This document shows positions 23,595-26,444 of a stretch of 26,444 nt of DNA, piece by piece. Source of the stretch: an uncultured Prevotella sp. (lineage in GTDB: Bacteria; Bacteroidota; Bacteroidia; Bacteroidales; Bacteroidaceae); assembly GCA_934183355.1 (NCBI GenBank), contig CAKPST010000033.1, positions 1 through 26,444 on the forward strand, written 5' to 3'. The notes under the pieces were generated by a model. It saw only the letters and a list, made by a program, of their open reading frames with translations, made no database searches and was not told where the DNA came from. Made by a program: the position numbers and the translations under genes. How positions within the stretch are numbered: the first letter of the stretch is position 1; every line of letters starts with the position of its first letter.

Positions 23595-24596
23595 ATGAAA
23601 CGGTTTATATCAATAATGGCTTTGCTGCTGACGCTCACTTTCTCAGCAAGGGCTATGAGCTACGAGCAGGCTCGTGAGCAGGCTCTGTTCCTCACGGACA
23701 AGATGGCGTATGAGTTAAATCTCACCAACGACCAATATGAAGCTGCATACGAGATAAATCTTGACTATCTGATGAGTGTCAACAGTGTTGACGAACTATA
23801 TGGTTCGTACTGGCGCTATCGCAATCTCGACATGAGCTATGTGCTGCTCGACTGGCAGTATCGTGCCTTCTGCGAAGCAGCCTATTTCTATCGCCCGCTT
23901 TACTTCAGCGGTGGCTATTGGCGCTTCGGCATATATGCTCGCTATCCTCATCGCGACTACTTCTACTTCCACCGTCCTACGGTGTTCGTAAGTTATTGTG
24001 GTGGTCACTCATGGCACATGAATAACGGACGCTCATGGTATAATGGTCGTCATTATGGTCCGCGTCATGGACATAAGCACGTCGGAATGCGCGACGGATT
24101 TGACCGTGGCGACTATGGACGCGGCAATCGTCAGTCGTTTGGCTCTCGTCAGCCACAGATACAGAATGGCACAACATCGTTTGGTAGCCGTATCAACAAC
24201 GACAACAGTCTGCAGACACGTCCAAGCTCGTCGTTCGGTAGCCGTCAGAGCAGCACACGCACTACGGTGAATCGCCCGTCAAACGACAATTCGGGACGCT
24301 CGTCGTTCGGCACAAGTCGTGGCGGTTCGTTCGGTTCAAGCCGTGGCAACTCGGCATCGAGCACCACTCCGCGCCAGACATTCAGCCCGTCTGCACCCCG
24401 TCAGAACTCATCGTCAAGCTCGTTTGGGTCTAATCGTGGTGGCAATTCATTCGGCTCCAACCGCGGTGGAGGCAATTCGTTCGGCTCTTCATCACGCAGT
24501 GGCTCGTTCAGTTCGCCCTCACGTAGCAGCTCGCCGTCGCGTAGCGGAGGCAACGGAGGCGGTCAGTCGCGTGGCTCGTTTGGCACACGACGTTAA
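23595..24596 (+). CDS. Exported SFG-repeat, low-complexity protein
   Basis: A 333-residue protein of unknown function. Signal peptide 1-20 (MKRFISIMALLL..., cleavage after A-R-A). A folded part follows at about 21-145: a helical section with LTNDQYEAAYEINLDYL, then an aromatic-rich section (many Y, W, F, H). From about 146 it is disordered: first G/H/R-rich, then S/G/N/R-rich with nine SFG(S/T) motifs (near 181, 195, 213, 237, 245, 276, 285, 295 and 328). No lipobox, membrane anchor or sorting tail is seen, so it likely ends up in the periplasm or outside. Basic and phenylalanine-bearing, it looks like a self-associating or nucleic-acid or glycan-binding chain. Homologues of the N-terminal part may exist, but I cannot name a family. 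Confidence 0.8.
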   Translation: MKRFISIMALLLTLTFSARAMSYEQAREQALFLTDKMAYELNLTNDQYEAAYEINLDYLMSVNSVDELYGSYWRYRNLDMSYVLLDWQYRAFCEAAYFYRPLYFSGGYWRFGIYARYPHRDYFYFHRPTVFVSYCGGHSWHMNNGRSWYNGRHYGPRHGHKHVGMRDGFDRGDYGRGNRQSFGSRQPQIQNGTTSFGSRINNDNSLQTRPSSSFGSRQSSTRTTVNRPSNDNSGRSSFGTSRGGSFGSSRGNSASSTTPRQTFSPSAPRQNSSSSSFGSNRGGNSFGSNRGGGNSFGSSSRSGSFSSPSRSSSPSRSGGNGGGQSRGSFGTRR

Positions 24597-24743
24597 GAAA
24601 AGGCTAATATTCAATAGTTTAATATCAGGATAATAGGTTAATATCAAGGTTATATAAGGTTATAGAATTTTTAAAACAAATGATTTAGATTAATATCTTA
24701 GATAGGTAATTGCCATATAACATCACTTAAAAGGTAGGAAGAA
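24597..24743. other. AT-rich spacer with TTAATATC repeats
   Basis: No gene. TTAATATC occurs at 24619-24626, 24638-24645 and 24690-24697, with AGGTTA(A/T)A repeats between. It separates the SFG-repeat gene from a terminator and would be a 147-nt 3' untranslated region of its message. Confidence 0.6.
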
Positions 24744-24779
24744 GGCGAGGGCTGTGAAGTATCCTCGCCATTTTTTTTA
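24744..24779 (+). terminator. Rho-independent terminator after SFG-repeat gene
   Basis: GGCGAGG (24744-24750) pairs with CCTCGCC (24763-24769) around a 12-base loop, followed by A and eight T. The T-run overlaps the stop codon of the convergent histidine phosphatase gene (24777-24779). Confidence 0.85.
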
Positions 24780-25310
24780 TAGTATAATCGTGCGCACCTC
24801 GGCATTCTTCATAGGCAGAATATCCTGCATAGGCTTGTCGAAGTAGACCGACTGCACCACCTTGTTGATGATGCCGTGTCCCACGGCAGCCACCGTCTTG
24901 CCCTCGTACAGGCTCCTCATGAGGCTGATGAATTGCTCGGCACGCTGGCGCATAGCGTCAGTTGTCTCAATGTCGTCGGTCCATTTGCGGTCCTTCAGGT
25001 CGGGGATGTACAGCCCAGTGAAGCTGCCCCAGTCGCGTTCACGCAGCAATGGTGTGCGCATAATGGCATTGTCGGCAGCCATTCGGTTGCCGTCGAAGTG
25101 GGGCAGAGCAATCTCTATGCATGTGTCCACGGCACGCTTTAGGTCGCTCGACACGTATGCGTCTATCTGTTCGTGGCTCAGTTGCTCAGCCAGTTGGCGA
25201 GCCTGTAGTATGCCATTTTCGGTCAGTTTGCCGTCAGTCTGTCCCTGCAATATCTTGTTGATGTTGTCCACGGTCTCGCCGTGTCGGATGAGTAGAAGTC
25301 GTATAGCCAT
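24777..25310 (-). CDS. Histidine phosphatase family protein
   Basis: A 177-residue member of the phosphoglycerate mutase-like histidine phosphatases. The catalytic motif is LIRHGET (7-13, phosphohistidine H10), followed by LQGQTDGKLTENG, SSDLKRAVDT with the second arginine, RERDWGSFTG with the catalytic acid, and AVGHGIINK with the second histidine. Possible roles are sugar-phosphate or alpha-ribazole phosphatase; the substrate cannot be decided. ATG 25310 starts directly before the beta strand of the catalytic motif; a 14-codon upstream extension was rejected. A TACTTTTG box precedes it. Divergent from fabI. Confidence 0.9.
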   Translation of the reverse strand: MAIRLLLIRHGETVDNINKILQGQTDGKLTENGILQARQLAEQLSHEQIDAYVSSDLKRAVDTCIEIALPHFDGNRMAADNAIMRTPLLRERDWGSFTGLYIPDLKDRKWTDDIETTDAMRQRAEQFISLMRSLYEGKTVAAVGHGIINKVVQSVYFDKPMQDILPMKNAEVRTIIL

Positions 25311-25349
25311 ATACTTTGTAGTGTTAATGAAGTTGATATTAAGTGCAAG

Positions 25350-25357
25350 CAAAAGTA
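25350..25357 (-). promoter_or_regulatory. -7 promoter element of histidine phosphatase gene
   Basis: Minus-strand TACTTTTG matches TAnnTTTG and predicts a leader of about 36 nt. A TTTG -33 box is not evident at the right spacing; the first TTGCACA/TGTGCAA dyad (25367-25392) covers that place. Confidence 0.45.
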
Positions 25358-25366
25358 CAAAATTGA

Positions 25367-25392
25367 TTGCACATTCCTTTTTGTTTGTGCAA
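25367..25392. promoter_or_regulatory. Dyad TTGCACA-N12-TGTGCAA
   Basis: TTGCACA (25367-25373) and TGTGCAA (25386-25392) form a perfect inverted repeat in the promoter of the histidine phosphatase gene. The same half-sites recur at 25439-25466. Confidence 0.5.
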
Positions 25393-25438
25393 TATTAACC
25401 TCAAATAGAACAATATTTCACATGTTTAGAGCAATTTT

Positions 25439-25466
25439 TTGCACATAATCCTTGCCGAATGTGCAA
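25439..25466. promoter_or_regulatory. Dyad TTGCACA-N14-TGTGCAA
   Basis: TTGCACA (25439-25445) and TGTGCAA (25460-25466) repeat the half-sites of the dyad at 25367-25392, and span the expected -33 region of the fabI promoter. Also TTGCACATTC (25367) and GAATGTGCAA (25457) are exact inverses over ten bases. Confidence 0.5.
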
Positions 25467-25481
25467 AAAGTTATACCTTTG
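25451..25481 (+). promoter_or_regulatory. fabI promoter
   Basis: CTTG (25451-25454, one mismatch to TTTG), 19 bp, then TACCTTTG (25474-25481), an exact TAnnTTTG. The predicted leader is about 31 nt, and it is AT-rich as in highly expressed Bacteroidales genes. Confidence 0.65.
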
Positions 25482-25515
25482 CACCGCAATTTAATAAAAA
25501 CAAAAGAAAAATTTT

Positions 25516-26376
25516 ATGTCTTTTAATTTACTGAAAGGAAAGCGCGGTATCATCTTCGGCGCATTGAATGACGCATCGATTGCGTGGAAAGTAGCAGAAC
25601 GTGCCGTTGAGGAAGGTGCTCAGATTGTGTTGACCAACACTGCAGTGGCATGTCGTATGGGCACTATCGACGAGCTCGCTAAGAAGACCGGCGCAACTGT
25701 TATCCCCGCTGATGCGACATCGGTAGAGGATTTGAATAACTTGTTCATAAAGGCTCAGGAGGCATTGGGCGGCAAGATCGACTTCGTGCTCCACTCTTGT
25801 GCCATGAGCGTCAACATGCGCAAGAAGCGCACTTACGACGATCTTGACTATGGATTCTTGGACAAGACTCTTGACATCTCAGCCATCTCGTTCCACAAGA
25901 TGTTGCAGACTGCCAAGAAGCTCGACGCTCTCAACGAGTGTGCCTCGGTCCTCGCTCTCACATACGTAGCATCTCACCGCACATTCTTCGGCTACAACGA
26001 CATGGCTGATGCTAAGTCGCTCTTGGAGTCGATAGCACGCAGCTTCGGCTATATCTATGGTCGTGAGAAGCACGTGCGCATCAACACCATCTCGCAGTCG
26101 CCTACATTCACCACAGCGGGCAGCGGCATCAAGGGCTTCGACGGTCTCTACGACTTCAGCGACCGCATGTCGCCTCTTGGCAACGCCAGCGCTGACGAGT
26201 GCGCCGACTACTGCGTGGTGATGTTCTCTGACCTGACTAAGAAGGTGACTATGCAGACTCTCTTCCATGATGGTGGTTTCTCTAACATGGGTATGTCGCT
26301 CCGTGGTATGACTCAATACAATAAGTCGTTTATTGATGAGAACCGCGATGAGAATGGAAACATCATCTACGGATAA
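25516..26376 (+). CDS. fabI: Enoyl-[acyl-carrier-protein] reductase (NADH)
   Basis: Catalyses the last reduction of each fatty acid elongation cycle. 286 residues, SDR fold. The nucleotide-binding loop is the FabI form GALNDASIAW (15-24) instead of TGxxxGxG. The catalytic residues are Y150, Y160 and K167 (Y-x6-K), with spacing as in E. coli FabI. SQSPTFTTAGSGIKGF (193-208) is the substrate-binding loop and FHDGGFSNMGMS the C-terminal part. It is about 20 residues longer than E. coli FabI at the C-terminus. The start follows an AT-rich leader; expression is probably high, judging by codon choice. Divergent from the histidine phosphatase. Confidence 0.95.
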   Translation: MSFNLLKGKRGIIFGALNDASIAWKVAERAVEEGAQIVLTNTAVACRMGTIDELAKKTGATVIPADATSVEDLNNLFIKAQEALGGKIDFVLHSCAMSVNMRKKRTYDDLDYGFLDKTLDISAISFHKMLQTAKKLDALNECASVLALTYVASHRTFFGYNDMADAKSLLESIARSFGYIYGREKHVRINTISQSPTFTTAGSGIKGFDGLYDFSDRMSPLGNASADECADYCVVMFSDLTKKVTMQTLFHDGGFSNMGMSLRGMTQYNKSFIDENRDENGNIIYG

Positions 26377-26377
26377 G

Positions 26378-26427
26378 AAAAGACAACAACGTCAACAATA
26401 ATTATTGTTGACGTTGTGGTCTTTTTT
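26378..26427 (+). terminator. Long palindromic terminator of fabI
   Basis: ACAACGTCAACAATAA (26386-26401) and TTATTGTTGACGTTGT (26402-26417) form a 16+16 perfect palindrome with no spacer. After one A-G mismatch, AAAAGAC (26378-26384) pairs with GTCTTTT (26419-26425), followed by further T. It begins directly behind the fabI stop. The bases after it (26428-26444) show nothing further. Confidence 0.9.
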
Positions 26428-26444
26428 CTGGTTGTTGGCTTTTA

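Overview
The window is a chromosomal housekeeping segment from a Bacteroidales bacterium, most likely Prevotella-like. The evidence is the promoter grammar (repeated -7 elements of the form TAnnTTTG, two or three with a TTTG box 19-20 bp upstream, no strong Shine-Dalgarno sites), a DUF4369-type lipoprotein with a Bacteroidetes-style lipobox, a lysyl-tRNA synthetase with a C-terminal tail, and the gene order lysS-gpsA-pgi. The genus assignment is inference. I found no tRNA, rRNA, CRISPR array, transposase or phage gene.

Layout. Bases 1-441 have no gene and hold repeats: a REP-like double hairpin (31-75), phased TTGCAGT boxes, and a striking array of TTAACGG tandem repeats facing its own inverted copies, which abuts the alaS stop codon. 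alaS (minus) and a MerR-type regulator (plus) are divergent from one shared 36-bp promoter region. dnaX (minus) converges on the merR gene and diverges from a DivIC/FtsB-like gene, which overlaps a four-helix membrane protein gene. Then comes a plus-strand run: DUF4369-type lipoprotein, dihydroorotase, a free-standing methionine synthase reactivation domain, a membrane metallophosphoesterase, a PlsC-type acyltransferase and a short MenE-like ligase, most genes a few bases apart or overlapping.

lysS ends in a clear terminator. gpsA follows, then three small membrane protein genes (73, 34 and 34 codons; the two 34-residue ones are a tandem duplication not obvious to ordinary gene callers), then pgi and a terminator. 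A beta-phosphoglucomutase-like HAD hydrolase converges on mfd across a shared hairpin. mfd is the last gene of a minus-strand operon mnmA - polyprenol-phosphate mannosyltransferase-like gene - mfd. Divergent from mnmA is an exported protein with nine SFG(S/T) repeats, preceded by a 15-bp direct repeat at 22-bp spacing that resembles a LytTR operator. A histidine phosphatase (minus) and fabI (plus) diverge from a region with two TTGCACA/TGTGCAA dyads. fabI ends in a long palindromic terminator.

Functionally the region joins translation (alaS, lysS, mnmA), replication and repair (dnaX, mfd), division (DivIC/FtsB-like), lipid synthesis (gpsA, plsC, fabI), central carbon (pgi), pyrimidine, quinone and methionine metabolism. 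The parts most likely to be undescribed are the duplicated 34-residue membrane microproteins between gpsA and pgi, the SFG-repeat secreted protein with its operator-like repeats, and the palindromic TTAACGG array.
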